In this document: in pieces, positions 20,025 to 28,149 of the stretch
Numbering within the stretch: position 1 is the stretch's first letter
Layout of the letters: every line of letters starts with the position of its first letter
From: Oceanicola granulosus HTCC2516
Lineage (GTDB): Bacteria; Pseudomonadota; Alphaproteobacteria; Rhodobacterales; Rhodobacteraceae
DNA: 64,000 nucleotides
Direction of reading: 5' to 3'
Assembly: GCF_000153305.1 (NCBI RefSeq)
Contig: NZ_CH724110.1
Location: forward strand, 174,078 to 238,077
Made by a program: the position numbers and the translations under genes
Notes under the pieces: model-generated
Told to the model about the DNA's origin: nothing
Database searches by the model: none
What the model saw: the letters and a program-made list of their open reading frames with translations, nothing else

Positions 20025-21410
20025 TCAGAGCAGACAACCGGGATTCATCAAGCCGTCGGGATCGAGTGCGTGCTTGAGGGCGAGCAACGTCCGGTGATGC
20101 TCCGGCGACGCGCCTGTCCGCAGCGCCTCGCGCTTCTGGCGGCCGATGCCGTGCTCGGCGCTGATCGAGCCGCCGAAGGCCGCGACCCGCTCCATGATGA
20201 TCGTCTTCGCCGCAGGCAGGCAGGCGGCGCGGTGCGGCGGGTCGGCGTGGACGTTGAAGTGGATGTTGCCGTCGCCAAGATGGCCGTAAGCCAGCGCCCG
20301 CGCGGCGGGCAGGGCGGCGGCGAGCGCGGCGGTGGTCTCGTTCACGAAGCGGGCCACCTCCGACAGCGGCACCGAGACGTCCGTGCGCAGGTGCGGCCCC
20401 ATGCGGGCCTGACCCTCGTTCAGCGCCTCGCGCATCAGCCAAAGCTCGCGCGATTGCGCCACCGAAGCGGCGAGGGCACCGTCCACGACCAGCCCCTCGG
20501 CCATGGCGTCTTCGGCAAGCTGCTCCATCAGCGCGGCGGGGTCGACATAGCCGGAACTGGCGATCTCGATCAGGGCATAGGCACCGTGGCTCTCGTCGAC
20601 CGCGCGCGGCAGGTCGGGCATCGCGATGCGCGCGACCTCGAAGGCGTCGGAGGGAAGAAACTCGAACGCCGACAGAAGATCGCTGCAGTTGCGCCGGGCC
20701 ATGCGGAAGAAGGTCACGCAATCCTCGAGCGTGGCGAGCGCGAACAGAGCGGTCACGCTCCGGTCGGGTAGGGGCGACAGCTTCAGGGATGCGCCGGTCA
20801 CGATCCCGAAGGCGCCCTCCGCGCCGCAGAACAGGTGGTGCAGTGCCGGTCCGCGATTGTCCTTGCGCAGCGACGACATGCCGTCCCAGATTGTGCCGTC
20901 CGGCAGGACCACCTCGAGCCCCAGCACGAGGTCGCGCATCATCCCGTGGCGCAGCACGTTCAGCCCGCCGGCGTTGGTCGCCACGTTGCCGCCGATCTGG
21001 CAGCTGCCCTGTGCTCCGAGCGCCAGCGGGAAGTGCAGTCCCTGCTCGGCGGCAGCGTCCTTGACCGTCTGCAACACGCAGCCGGCATCGACATGGGCGA
21101 CGAAGTTGTCGGCGTCGAGCGCCCGGATCCGGTTCATCCGCTCCAGCGCGATGACGACGGTGCGGTCGGGCGCGTCGGGCAGGTGCCCGTCGACAAGGCC
21201 GGTGCGCCCGCCCGAGGGCACCATGGCCAGCCCCAGCTCGCGGCACGCGCGCATCGTCCGGGCGACCTCCCCGGTCGTGCCGGGGCGCACCACGGCCAGC
21301 GCCCCGGTGGTGCGGTCGCCATGCCAGTCGGTGCAGTAGGGCGCGATCTCGTGCCGGTCGAAGAGCGCGGGGATGCCTTCGAGATGCTTTCCGAGGTCGG
21401 CGCCGCTCAT
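20025..21410 (-). CDS. GlcD-type FAD-binding oxidase (D-2-hydroxyacid dehydrogenase family)
   Basis: A 461-residue flavoprotein of the glycolate oxidase GlcD / D-lactate dehydrogenase (cytochrome) family. The PCMH FAD domain occupies about residues 35-215 (VPSGGRTGLVDGHLP, GCVLQTVKDAA, IGGNVATNAGGLNVLRHGMM). The C-terminal FAD-oxidase cap has AYGHLGDGNIHFNV and SAEHGIGRQKREAL. It should oxidise a D-2-hydroxyacid to a 2-oxoacid. It is the last gene of the GntR-controlled minus-strand operon; its ATG overlaps the preceding dehydrogenase stop (ATGA). The actual hydroxyacid is unknown. Confidence 0.85.
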   Translation of the reverse strand: MSGADLGKHLEGIPALFDRHEIAPYCTDWHGDRTTGALAVVRPGTTGEVARTMRACRELGLAMVPSGGRTGLVDGHLPDAPDRTVVIALERMNRIRALDADNFVAHVDAGCVLQTVKDAAAEQGLHFPLALGAQGSCQIGGNVATNAGGLNVLRHGMMRDLVLGLEVVLPDGTIWDGMSSLRKDNRGPALHHLFCGAEGAFGIVTGASLKLSPLPDRSVTALFALATLEDCVTFFRMARRNCSDLLSAFEFLPSDAFEVARIAMPDLPRAVDESHGAYALIEIASSGYVDPAALMEQLAEDAMAEGLVVDGALAASVAQSRELWLMREALNEGQARMGPHLRTDVSVPLSEVARFVNETTAALAAALPAARALAYGHLGDGNIHFNVHADPPHRAACLPAAKTIIMERVAAFGGSISAEHGIGRQKREALRTGASPEHHRTLLALKHALDPDGLMNPGCLL

Positions 21411-22273
21411 GAGGTGGTGTCGTCGCCGTCGTAGAATTGCGCGATGGCGGCACTGTCGCTCATCTCGTGGCCGGCATCGACGTATGCGCCGTAGCGCTCG
21501 ACGGCCGCGCGGATCGTGACGGCATCGACGCCGCGTCCTTCGACGAACTGCGCGACGGCGTCGAGGTCCTTGCGCAGCTGCCTCGCATAGGCCTTGGGAT
21601 CGTCGAAGTCGCGCTGTTCCATCTGCGGATAGATGCGTTGCAGGATCTGGCTGTCGGCCATGCCTCCCGCGAGCGCTTGCGGCAGGCGGGCCGGGTCGAT
21701 CCCCGACTTGCGCGCCAGCGCCAGAAGCTCGGCCATCAGGACGTAGTTCACGCCGACGATCGCCTGGTTCAGCGTCTTGGCGGCCTGTCCGGCTCCGAGC
21801 GGGCCGAGATGGGTGGCGTTGGCGGCCAATGCGTCGATGACGGCGCGCGCGCGCTCGATGTCGCGCTCTTGCCCTCCGAGCAGCATCGTCAGCTCGCCGG
21901 TCTCCGCCAGCTGCGGCCCGCCGGAGACCGGCGCGTCGATCCAGGCGGCGTCCATGCGCCCGGCGATGTCGCGCGTGGCCTCGGGCGGCACCGTCGAGCA
22001 GTCGACGACGATCTCGGCGCCGCCGGCCCCGGCAAGGCCCTGCGCGCCGAAGCAGACGTCTTCGACCGCCCTGCCGTCGAGGACGCACAGCACGACGATA
22101 TCGGACGCCGCGCGCACTCCGGCCGGGCTGTCGCACCAGAGCGCGCCAGCATCCGAGACCTGTGCGAACCGCTCGGGTTCGAGGTTCCAGACGCGGGTCT
22201 CGAAGCCACGCTCGCGCAGGCGGCGCACCATCGGCGCGCCCATGATGCCGAGCCCGATGACCCCTACCTTCAT
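21407..22273 (-). CDS. NAD(P)-dependent oxidoreductase, 3-hydroxyisobutyrate dehydrogenase family
   Basis: A 288-residue beta-hydroxyacid dehydrogenase. The dinucleotide site is GLGIMGAPM at residues 7-15, followed by VDCSTVPPEATRDIA, the substrate loop DAPVSGGPQLAETGELTMLL and the catalytic lysine in GAGQAAKTLNQAI. Members oxidise 3-hydroxyacids such as 3-hydroxyisobutyrate or reduce tartronate semialdehyde. It overlaps both neighbours by ATGA. Its place beside a sugar-type importer suggests a sugar-acid or branched hydroxyacid substrate. Confidence 0.87.
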   Translation of the reverse strand: MKVGVIGLGIMGAPMVRRLRERGFETRVWNLEPERFAQVSDAGALWCDSPAGVRAASDIVVLCVLDGRAVEDVCFGAQGLAGAGGAEIVVDCSTVPPEATRDIAGRMDAAWIDAPVSGGPQLAETGELTMLLGGQERDIERARAVIDALAANATHLGPLGAGQAAKTLNQAIVGVNYVLMAELLALARKSGIDPARLPQALAGGMADSQILQRIYPQMEQRDFDDPKAYARQLRKDLDAVAQFVEGRGVDAVTIRAAVERYGAYVDAGHEMSDSAAIAQFYDGDDTTS

Positions 22274-23169
22274 GTCGCGCCGATCCGGTAGATGCGCCGC
22301 GCCGTCTCGCGGAAGAGCGCGGCGCGGTCGGTCTCGGGCAGGTTCCGGGTGATCTCGTCGAAGCCCGAGTAGATGGTCTCGAACGAGGCGACGAGGCCGT
22401 CGACGGGGAAGTTCGAGGCGAACATCGCCCGCTCGGGACCGAAGGCGGCGATGGCGGCCTCGACGACGGGGCGGTTGTCGGCGACGCTCCACTCCCGGCC
22501 CGGCAGGCCGATGCCCGAGATCTTGATCGCCACGTTGCCATGGCCGGCCATCGCATCCAGGGCCGCGCGCCACGCCGCGAGCGCCTCGGGGCTGCGGTCC
22601 GACGGCAGGCCGGTGTGGTTGATGATGATCTGCGTGTCCGGGAAGTCGCGGGCGAGCTCGGCGGCGGCGTCGAAGTGCCACCACGGCGTCTGCAGATCGA
22701 ACGACAGGCCATGGGAGGCCAGCATGGCGAAGCCGTCGCGCCAGCGGGTATCGTCCATCGAGCCCGCTGCCCCGCGCACCGCCGCCTCCGGCGAGGCGGA
22801 CGCGGCCGGCTTGTGGCGGATGCCGCGCACGGGCGGTGCATCGCGGTAGGCGGCCAGGACCTCGGCCACGTCCTCGCGATCGAGCCAGGCTTGACCGACG
22901 ATCACCGACGGCAGGCCGGCCTCTTCGCGCAGGGCGCTGATCCAGGCCAGTTCGCCCAGTGGATCGGCGGGGTCGTATTCCGTCTCGATGTAGACCGAGC
23001 CGATGACGTTGAACCTGCCGCTGTCACGGCGATAGTCGGCCGGCAGATAGTTCCTCTTCAGGGCGGTGTAGTCACCGTAGCGGAACTTGATCGGCGGCTC
23101 CTCCTTGAGCCAGGGCAGGTGGTTGTTGTCCAGGTCCCAGAAGTGGTGATGGGCGTCGATGATATCCAT
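22270..23169 (-). CDS. Amidohydrolase family protein (Amidohydro_2 / COG3618 type)
   Basis: A 299-residue TIM-barrel metal hydrolase. The metal-binding DAHHHFWDL is at residues 5-13. Further histidines are in INHTGLPSD and the C-terminal acid in FASNFPVDGLV. Relatives include L-fuconolactonase and 2-pyrone-4,6-dicarboxylate lactonase, so hydrolysis of a sugar-derived or other lactone is plausible. It is co-transcribed with importer permeases and dehydrogenases. The substrate is not assignable from sequence. Confidence 0.83.
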   Translation of the reverse strand: MDIIDAHHHFWDLDNNHLPWLKEEPPIKFRYGDYTALKRNYLPADYRRDSGRFNVIGSVYIETEYDPADPLGELAWISALREEAGLPSVIVGQAWLDREDVAEVLAAYRDAPPVRGIRHKPAASASPEAAVRGAAGSMDDTRWRDGFAMLASHGLSFDLQTPWWHFDAAAELARDFPDTQIIINHTGLPSDRSPEALAAWRAALDAMAGHGNVAIKISGIGLPGREWSVADNRPVVEAAIAAFGPERAMFASNFPVDGLVASFETIYSGFDEITRNLPETDRAALFRETARRIYRIGAT

Positions 23170-23177
23170 GGAGTTTC

Positions 23178-24128
23178 CTACTTGCCGACGCCGAAGTTGA
23201 TGCCGGTGACGATGAACCGCTGCAGCAGGACGAAGAGCGCGATCAGCGGCAGTGTCGAGATCGCCGCCCCCGTCAGCAGCATGGCCCAGTCCGTGCCGTC
23301 GTGAGACGAGAACATCGCGAGGCCCAGCTGCAGGGTCCGGCTTTCCTCGCTCGTCGAGATGACGAGCGGCCAAGTGTAGTCGGACCAGGCGAACTGGAAC
23401 GAGAAGATGCCGAGAGCGGTCAGCGCGGGCAGCGACATCGGGATGGCGATGCGCCAGAAGATCGCGAACTCGCTGCAGCCGTCGATCCGCGCCGCTTCCT
23501 CGACCTCCCTGGGGATCGTCAGGAAGAACTGGCGCAGGAAGAAGATCGAGTAGCCCGACAGGATCCCCGGCAGGATCAGCCCAGCCTTGGTATCGAGCCA
23601 GCCGCTGCCGCCCGTGCCCCAGATGTCGTTGCCCCCGGCCAGCGGCACGGCCTTGACCATCAGGTAGAGCGGGACGAGCATCACCTCGTGGGGGATCATC
23701 ACGGTCGCCAGGACCAGGTAGAAGATCATGTTGCGGCCGCGGAAGTGGTAGCGCGCCAGCACGAAGGCCGCCATGGCCGACAGGAGCACCTGCATGAAGG
23801 TCCGCACCGTGGCATAGACCAGCGTGTTCCACGTCTGGATGCCGATGTTCATGCGCGGATCGCTCCAGATCTCCACGAAGTGCTCCCAGCGGAGCGGCGT
23901 CTCGAGCAGGCGCGGCGGGTAGCTGAAGATCTGCGAGTTCGTCTTCAGCGCCAGCGACAGCATCCAGAACAGCGGGAAGGCCATGACCAGGGCGATGATC
24001 GTCGCCGGCAGGTAGAAGCCGAGCGCGTTGTTCATCCATCGCCGCAGCTTCACCGAGCGGACGGTGGGCACGCGGGCATCGGCGAAGCGGTCGCGCCGGT
24101 CGAAATCGGGCGGATCAATCGTAGACAT
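23178..24128 (-). CDS. Carbohydrate ABC transporter permease (second subunit)
   Basis: A 316-residue membrane protein of the MalG type. A cytoplasmic N-terminus is followed by NNALGFYLPATIIALVMAF, about five more hydrophobic segments, and the EAA loop REVEEAARIDGCSEFAIFWR. The ATG was chosen because it leaves a 14-base overlap with the upstream permease gene and a conventional N-terminus; a TTG five codons earlier is possible. It pairs with the permease at 24115-24990, the binding protein at 25083-26321 and probably the ATPase at 30157-31239 on the divergent transcript. Confidence 0.88.
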   Translation of the reverse strand: MSTIDPPDFDRRDRFADARVPTVRSVKLRRWMNNALGFYLPATIIALVMAFPLFWMLSLALKTNSQIFSYPPRLLETPLRWEHFVEIWSDPRMNIGIQTWNTLVYATVRTFMQVLLSAMAAFVLARYHFRGRNMIFYLVLATVMIPHEVMLVPLYLMVKAVPLAGGNDIWGTGGSGWLDTKAGLILPGILSGYSIFFLRQFFLTIPREVEEAARIDGCSEFAIFWRIAIPMSLPALTALGIFSFQFAWSDYTWPLVISTSEESRTLQLGLAMFSSHDGTDWAMLLTGAAISTLPLIALFVLLQRFIVTGINFGVGK

Positions 24129-24990
24129 TGCGTCGTCCCACAAGCCGGAGGTTCACGAAGGAGGCGACGATCAGCAGGAAGAACATGATCGTCGCCATCG
24201 CCGAGGCATAGCCGAACTGCAGGTTCTGGAAGGCCGTGCGATAGATGTAGTGGACGATGGTCACCGTGGAGTTGTTCGGCCCGCCGTCGGTCATCACCCG
24301 GACCTGGGCGAAGACCTGGAACGAGGCGATCAGCGAGGTGATGACCACGTAGACCATCGCCGGGGTCAGCATCGGCAGGGTGATCGACCAGAACCGGCGC
24401 ACCGGCCCCGCGCCGTCGATCGCGGCGGCCTCGCCCAGCTCCTTCGGCACCGATTGCAGCGCCGCGAGGAAGATCACCATGTTGTAGCCGAGGCTCTTCC
24501 AGACGCTCATGATGATGATCGCGGGCATCGCCGTGGACTGGTCGTTCAGCCAGTTCACGGGCGAGATACCGAGCAGGTCGAGCGTGTAGTTGAACATGCC
24601 CGCCGAGGTTTCGTAGAACAGGATCCACGCCAGCGCCGCGGCGATCAGCGGGGTCACCACCGGCATGTAGAAGATCGTCCGGAACAGCCCCACAAAGGGC
24701 AACTGCCGGTTCACCAGCACGGCGAGCATCAGCGACAGGAAGACCCCGGCGGGCAAGCTGACGGCGGTGAAGTAGAGCGTGTTGCCGATCGCGCGCCAGA
24801 ACAGGTCGTCATACCAGAGATCGGTATAGTTCCACGTGCCGGCCCACCGCATGGGTGACAGGACGTCGTAGGTGGTGAAGCTCATGTAGAAGACGACGAA
24901 AATCGGGGCGACGACCCAGATCAGCATCCACAGGAGAGGGATGCCGAGAAAGACAATCCCGAGGATCAACTGCTGCTGCTTGATCGTCAT
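24115..24990 (-). CDS. Sugar ABC transporter permease (first subunit)
   Basis: A 291-residue MalF/UgpA-type permease. Hydrophobic segments include LILGIVFLGIPLLWMLIWVV, and the EAA loop is [40 protein letters not shown] is the usual C-terminal loop. It follows the binding-protein gene after a double stem-loop and overlaps the second permease by 14 bases. Confidence 0.88.
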   Translation of the reverse strand: MTIKQQQLILGIVFLGIPLLWMLIWVVAPIFVVFYMSFTTYDVLSPMRWAGTWNYTDLWYDDLFWRAIGNTLYFTAVSLPAGVFLSLMLAVLVNRQLPFVGLFRTIFYMPVVTPLIAAALAWILFYETSAGMFNYTLDLLGISPVNWLNDQSTAMPAIIIMSVWKSLGYNMVIFLAALQSVPKELGEAAAIDGAGPVRRFWSITLPMLTPAMVYVVITSLIASFQVFAQVRVMTDGGPNNSTVTIVHYIYRTAFQNLQFGYASAMATIMFFLLIVASFVNLRLVGRRNVYD

Positions 24991-25021
24991 CTACAAACCT
25001 CTCCCGGCGTATCTCAGAGGC

Positions 25022-25074
25022 GCCCGGCGTCGGCCGGGCAACGAGGCCCGCGCTCCGGATGCCGGAGCGCGGGC
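25022..25074 (-). promoter_or_regulatory. Two intercistronic stem-loops after the binding-protein gene
   Basis: GCCCGCGCTCCGG (25046-25058) pairs perfectly over 13 bases with 25062-25074, leaving a 3-base loop. GCCCGG (25022-25027) pairs with CCGGGC (25034-25039). Both lie in the 92-base gap between the binding-protein stop and the first permease start. No T-run is present, so an RNA-stability or partial-termination role is more likely than full termination. Confidence 0.65.
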
Positions 25075-25082
25075 AGGCTGTA

Positions 25083-26321
25083 TCAGCGGCGCAGGGCGCG
25101 GTCCGCCTGACGCGCGGCGCTGTCGAGGGCGCCCTGCACGTCGTCGCCCGAGACGATCGCCTCGATCGCGGGAATGATCGCCTGGTACACGGCCGACCAG
25201 TTCTCGTGCTTGGGGAAGATCCGCGAGTTGGCGAGCTCTTCCTGCGCGGTGCGAAGCGCCGGCCACTCATCGAAGGTCTGCTGCGCGACGTCCTGGTTGA
25301 GCACGTCCGGCGAAACGCCGGGCTTGAGCGCCTCGACACGGAACTGCTGCGCCTCGGGGGAGGCCAGGAAGCGGACGAACTCGGCGGCCTCCTCGGGATG
25401 CTCGCTCTGCTCGTAGACGACGTAGGCGCCGACCGAGCCGAAGTTCAGCGGATCGTCGCTTTCCGCGACCGTGGGCACGGACCCGACCACGAATTCCTGC
25501 GAGGTGTCGTCCTGGGCCGCGGTGTGGAAGACCCAGGGACCATCGTAGACCATCGCGATCCGGCCCGTCAGGACACCCTGGCGGACGACGTCGCCCTGGG
25601 CGTTGAGCGTGTTGCCGGGCTGCTCCGCGAGGCGCGCGATGATTTCGCCCGCCGCGACGCCGGCCTCGTCGTTGAAGGCTGCCTGCGTTCCGTCTTCGTT
25701 GAAGACGTCACCGCCCTGCGCGTAGAGCAGGTTGATGAAGAAGTAGGCCAGCGCGTCGGCGCTGCCCAGGCCGAAGCCATAGCGCACGACCGTGCCGTCG
25801 TCGCCGACCACGGCCAACTGCTCGGCCATCGAGATCATCTCGTCGAAGGTCTCGGCGGGCTCGAGGCCGGCTTCTTCGAGCGCGGCGGCATTGTAGACGA
25901 TGAACCGCGGATCGAAGGCATAGGGAAGCCCGTAGATGCCGCCGTCCCAGGTCACGTAATCGACGGCACCGGGGTAGATGCTTCCAGAGGGATCGGTCAC
26001 GCCGTGCTCGGTCAGGTCGACGAGCGCGCCGCGGGCGGCGAATTGCGAAAGGAACCCGCTCCAGATCGGGCTGACGTCGGGCGCGGTGTTGGACGCGAGG
26101 GCGGTGGTGATCGCCTCGAAGTTGGTGCCGAAGCTGGTCTTGACCCGGTTGATGGAGATGTGCGGGTGGCTCTCCTCGAACGCCTCGATCATCTTGATCG
26201 TGGCGCCCTCCTCCTGAAGGCTGTGGCCCTCCCAGAAGTCCAGCGTCACCTGGTCCTGCGCGAAGGCCGCGCTGGCCAGCGCCGTGGTCGCGAGCGTCGC
26301 GGCGTAGATCATTCTCTTCAT
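25083..26321 (-). CDS. Sugar ABC transporter substrate-binding protein
   Basis: A 412-residue extracellular solute-binding protein (family 1). The signal peptide is MKRMIYAATLATTALASAAF with cleavage near AFAQ, then DQVTLDFWEGHSLQEEG. It shows the usual cluster-D features (IYGLPYAFDPRFIVYNAAAL, GRIAMVYDGPWVF, FVRFLASPEAQQF). The ATG is preceded by GGAGGAGAAACC. It lies 71 bases after the RraA gene in the same operon. The ligand is unknown; the neighbouring lactonase-like and hydroxyacid enzymes suggest a sugar acid, lactone or glycoside. Confidence 0.88.
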   Translation of the reverse strand: MKRMIYAATLATTALASAAFAQDQVTLDFWEGHSLQEEGATIKMIEAFEESHPHISINRVKTSFGTNFEAITTALASNTAPDVSPIWSGFLSQFAARGALVDLTEHGVTDPSGSIYPGAVDYVTWDGGIYGLPYAFDPRFIVYNAAALEEAGLEPAETFDEMISMAEQLAVVGDDGTVVRYGFGLGSADALAYFFINLLYAQGGDVFNEDGTQAAFNDEAGVAAGEIIARLAEQPGNTLNAQGDVVRQGVLTGRIAMVYDGPWVFHTAAQDDTSQEFVVGSVPTVAESDDPLNFGSVGAYVVYEQSEHPEEAAEFVRFLASPEAQQFRVEALKPGVSPDVLNQDVAQQTFDEWPALRTAQEELANSRIFPKHENWSAVYQAIIPAIEAIVSGDDVQGALDSAARQADRALRR

Positions 26322-26392
26322 GGTTTCTCCTCCCAATGATCGGTTCTTTTTCTTCCAGCCGGCGCCGCGTACACGGCGCCGGCCCGCCCGGG

Positions 26393-27151
26393 TCAGCCGA
26401 GCTTCGCGAAGTAGGCTTCCATGGCCTGCACATCGACCGTCTCGTCGTGCGGCATGCCGAGGTCGTCATAGCGGCGCTGGCGGGCGCGCATGTCGGCCAG
26501 CAGCACTTCCTTGCCATGCGCCGCGACCTGCGCCGCGACCTCGATCGGGACGACGACAAGGCCGTCGTCGTCGCAGCCCACGATGTCGCCCGGGCGCACC
26601 TGGGCGCCGCCGATGCCGACGGGCGTCTGGGTCTCGACGGCCTCGATCCGGCCGGGGATGATCGTGCGGCCGCGCGAGCGGACGCAGATCGGGGTCTTTT
26701 GCAGCGCGAGTTCGCCGGTGTCGCGGGCGTAGCCGTTGGTCACGATGCCGACGCCGCCCTTGTTGACCACGCCGAGTGCGTTCTCGGAGCCCCAGAAGCC
26801 CACCTCGCCGGCGCTGCCCATGTCGCAGACCACGACGCTGCCTTCCTGGACGTGATCGTTCAGCGAGCGCGCCTTGTTGCCGTGCTTGTCGAACCAGTGG
26901 CCGTGCGCCTTGACGACGTCCTCGGTCGTCTCCAGCGGCCACATCGGCTTGTTGGCGGGCACACAGCGCAGGGTGACGGCGACGCCCCAGAACTTGATGC
27001 CCAGGAAGAGCGGCCGGATGTCCTGGCTCACGTTGCCGACATTGAAGTAGCCGAGCCCGTCCAGCCCGTCACACACGTCGGCGACGCGGAGCGGCTCGAA
27101 ATGTTTGCGGATCTGGTAGGGATCCACGTGGATGTCGTCCTGCTGCGTCAC
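26393..27151 (-). CDS. RraA family protein (4-hydroxy-4-methyl-2-oxoglutarate aldolase type)
   Basis: A 252-residue RraA-fold protein. The diagnostic segment GVVNKGGVGIVTNGYARDTG supplies the G-rich loop and the R-D pair used for metal and pyruvate binding in HMG/CHA aldolases. VRPGDIVGCDDDGLVVVPIE is the other family hallmark. An aldolase or decarboxylase making pyruvate or oxaloacetate fits the catabolic setting better than RNase E inhibition. The start is GTG with GAGAGGA upstream; it is the first gene after the operator at 27193. The reaction is inference. Confidence 0.8.
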   Translation of the reverse strand: MTQQDDIHVDPYQIRKHFEPLRVADVCDGLDGLGYFNVGNVSQDIRPLFLGIKFWGVAVTLRCVPANKPMWPLETTEDVVKAHGHWFDKHGNKARSLNDHVQEGSVVVCDMGSAGEVGFWGSENALGVVNKGGVGIVTNGYARDTGELALQKTPICVRSRGRTIIPGRIEAVETQTPVGIGGAQVRPGDIVGCDDDGLVVVPIEVAAQVAAHGKEVLLADMRARQRRYDDLGMPHDETVDVQAMEAYFAKLG

Positions 27152-27192
27152 TAGTTCGTCCTCTCATGACTCACGTTGCTCGGCGCCAACTC

Positions 27193-27217
27193 TTGTATGC
27201 AAAAACTCATCTGTCAA
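27193..27217 (-). promoter_or_regulatory. Promoter/GntR operator of the RraA operon
   Basis: On the minus strand a perfect TTGACA (-35, plus positions 27212-27217) is followed 9 bases later by TTGCATACAA (27193-27202), a 10-base FadR-type near-palindrome. The spacing between the operator and the RraA GTG is 41 bases. The same layout recurs before the divergent CoA-transferase gene. Confidence 0.7.
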
Positions 27218-27253
27218 TGCCGCGGCGCGAGTTTTGGGAATTTTTGGCGGGGA

Positions 27254-27994
27254 CTACCCGCGGTCGGGGGTCTTTGGATGCAAGATCGCAGAGCGCGCGC
27301 CCGGATGGGCCGCGCCGTCGCCTTGCAGCTGCGCCTGCGAGTAGGGCAGGCCGTTGGCGAAATGCTGGCGCGTCAGGTCGGCCAGCGCGGCGCCGTCGCC
27401 GCTGGCGAGGGCCGAAAGCATCCGCGAATGCTCTGTCACGGCGGCCAGCCAGCGGCCTTCGTCCAGGTTCGCCATCGCCCGCGCCCGCTCGACCTTCGGC
27501 ACCAGTGCCTGCCAGCTCGCCAAGAGTGTCCGGTTGCCGGATATCTCCACCACGCGCTTGTGGATCTCGTGATTCAGCTTGAGATAGGCGCTTCTCTCGC
27601 GTCGCTCGTAACAGTCGAGCATCTGGCTATGTATCGAGACTATATCGGAAATATCCTTGCGGGTCGCCATCTGGCAGGCCAGCTCGCCGGCCAGCGCCTC
27701 GAGCGCCGCGACCACCTCGTAGAGCTCCTTCAGGTCGTCGACATCCAATCCGGCCACGACGGCGGAGTGGTTCGGGAGCTGCTCGATCAGCCCCTCGGCC
27801 ATCAGGGTCCGCACCGCCTCGCGGAAGGGGGTGCGCGAGACGTTGAGCTCTTCGCAGTAATGCGCCTCCCGCAGCCGCTCACCTGGCTTCAACTCGCCCG
27901 AGACGATCATCTCGCGCAGCCGATCCGTCGTCTGCTGGTGCAGAGCGCCCTTGGGGCGGGCGGCATGATTGGATGCAAGGTGCGGCTTTTTCAT
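27254..27994 (-). CDS. GntR family transcriptional regulator (FadR/FCD subfamily)
   Basis: A 246-residue regulator. The N-terminal winged helix spans about residues 18-85 (TTDRLREMIVSGELKPGERL, VSRTPFREAVRTLMAEGLIE). The all-helical FCD ligand-binding domain has LYEVVAALEALAGELAC, DHxxxH-type positions in LNHEIHKRVVEIS and HSRMLSALASGD. It lies between the two divergent catabolic operons, and TTGYATRCAA-like sites flank it on both sides. Repression relieved by a pathway intermediate is the usual mode and is inferred here. Confidence 0.88.
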   Translation of the reverse strand: MKKPHLASNHAARPKGALHQQTTDRLREMIVSGELKPGERLREAHYCEELNVSRTPFREAVRTLMAEGLIEQLPNHSAVVAGLDVDDLKELYEVVAALEALAGELACQMATRKDISDIVSIHSQMLDCYERRERSAYLKLNHEIHKRVVEISGNRTLLASWQALVPKVERARAMANLDEGRWLAAVTEHSRMLSALASGDGAALADLTRQHFANGLPYSQAQLQGDGAAHPGARSAILHPKTPDRG

Positions 27995-28020
27995 GGGGTA
28001 GTTAATCCTGTCGTTTCCTC

Positions 28021-28049
28021 AATCTATGCCACCTGGCGCCGGCTCGCAA
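28021..28049 (-). promoter_or_regulatory. Probable promoter of the GntR gene
   Basis: On the minus strand TTGCGA (28044-28049) and TAGATT (28021-28026) are separated by exactly 17 bases, 26 bases upstream of the GntR ATG. Confidence 0.5.
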
Positions 28050-28083
28050 TCGCTCAGCCGCTCGACAGGTTGTACGAAAGGTG

Positions 28084-28108
28084 TTGACTGCCTCGTTCTT
28101 GCATACAA
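28084..28108 (+). promoter_or_regulatory. Promoter/GntR operator of the CoA-transferase operon
   Basis: TTGACT at 28084-28089 is followed 9 bases later by TTGCATACAA at 28099-28108. The arrangement is identical to that at the RraA promoter. The operator ends 41 bases before the TTG at 28150, matching the 41-base spacing on the other side. Confidence 0.7.
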
Positions 28109-28149
28109 AAATGCGCGCAGATCGTACCATCCAGATTTCGGGGGCACTT

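Noticed and set aside
28111..28149. ATG 28111 as start of the CoA-transferase
   Set aside because: It sits 2 bases after the operator, lacks a ribosome site and would lie at or before the expected transcription start; TTG 28150 fits the mirrored promoter layout.
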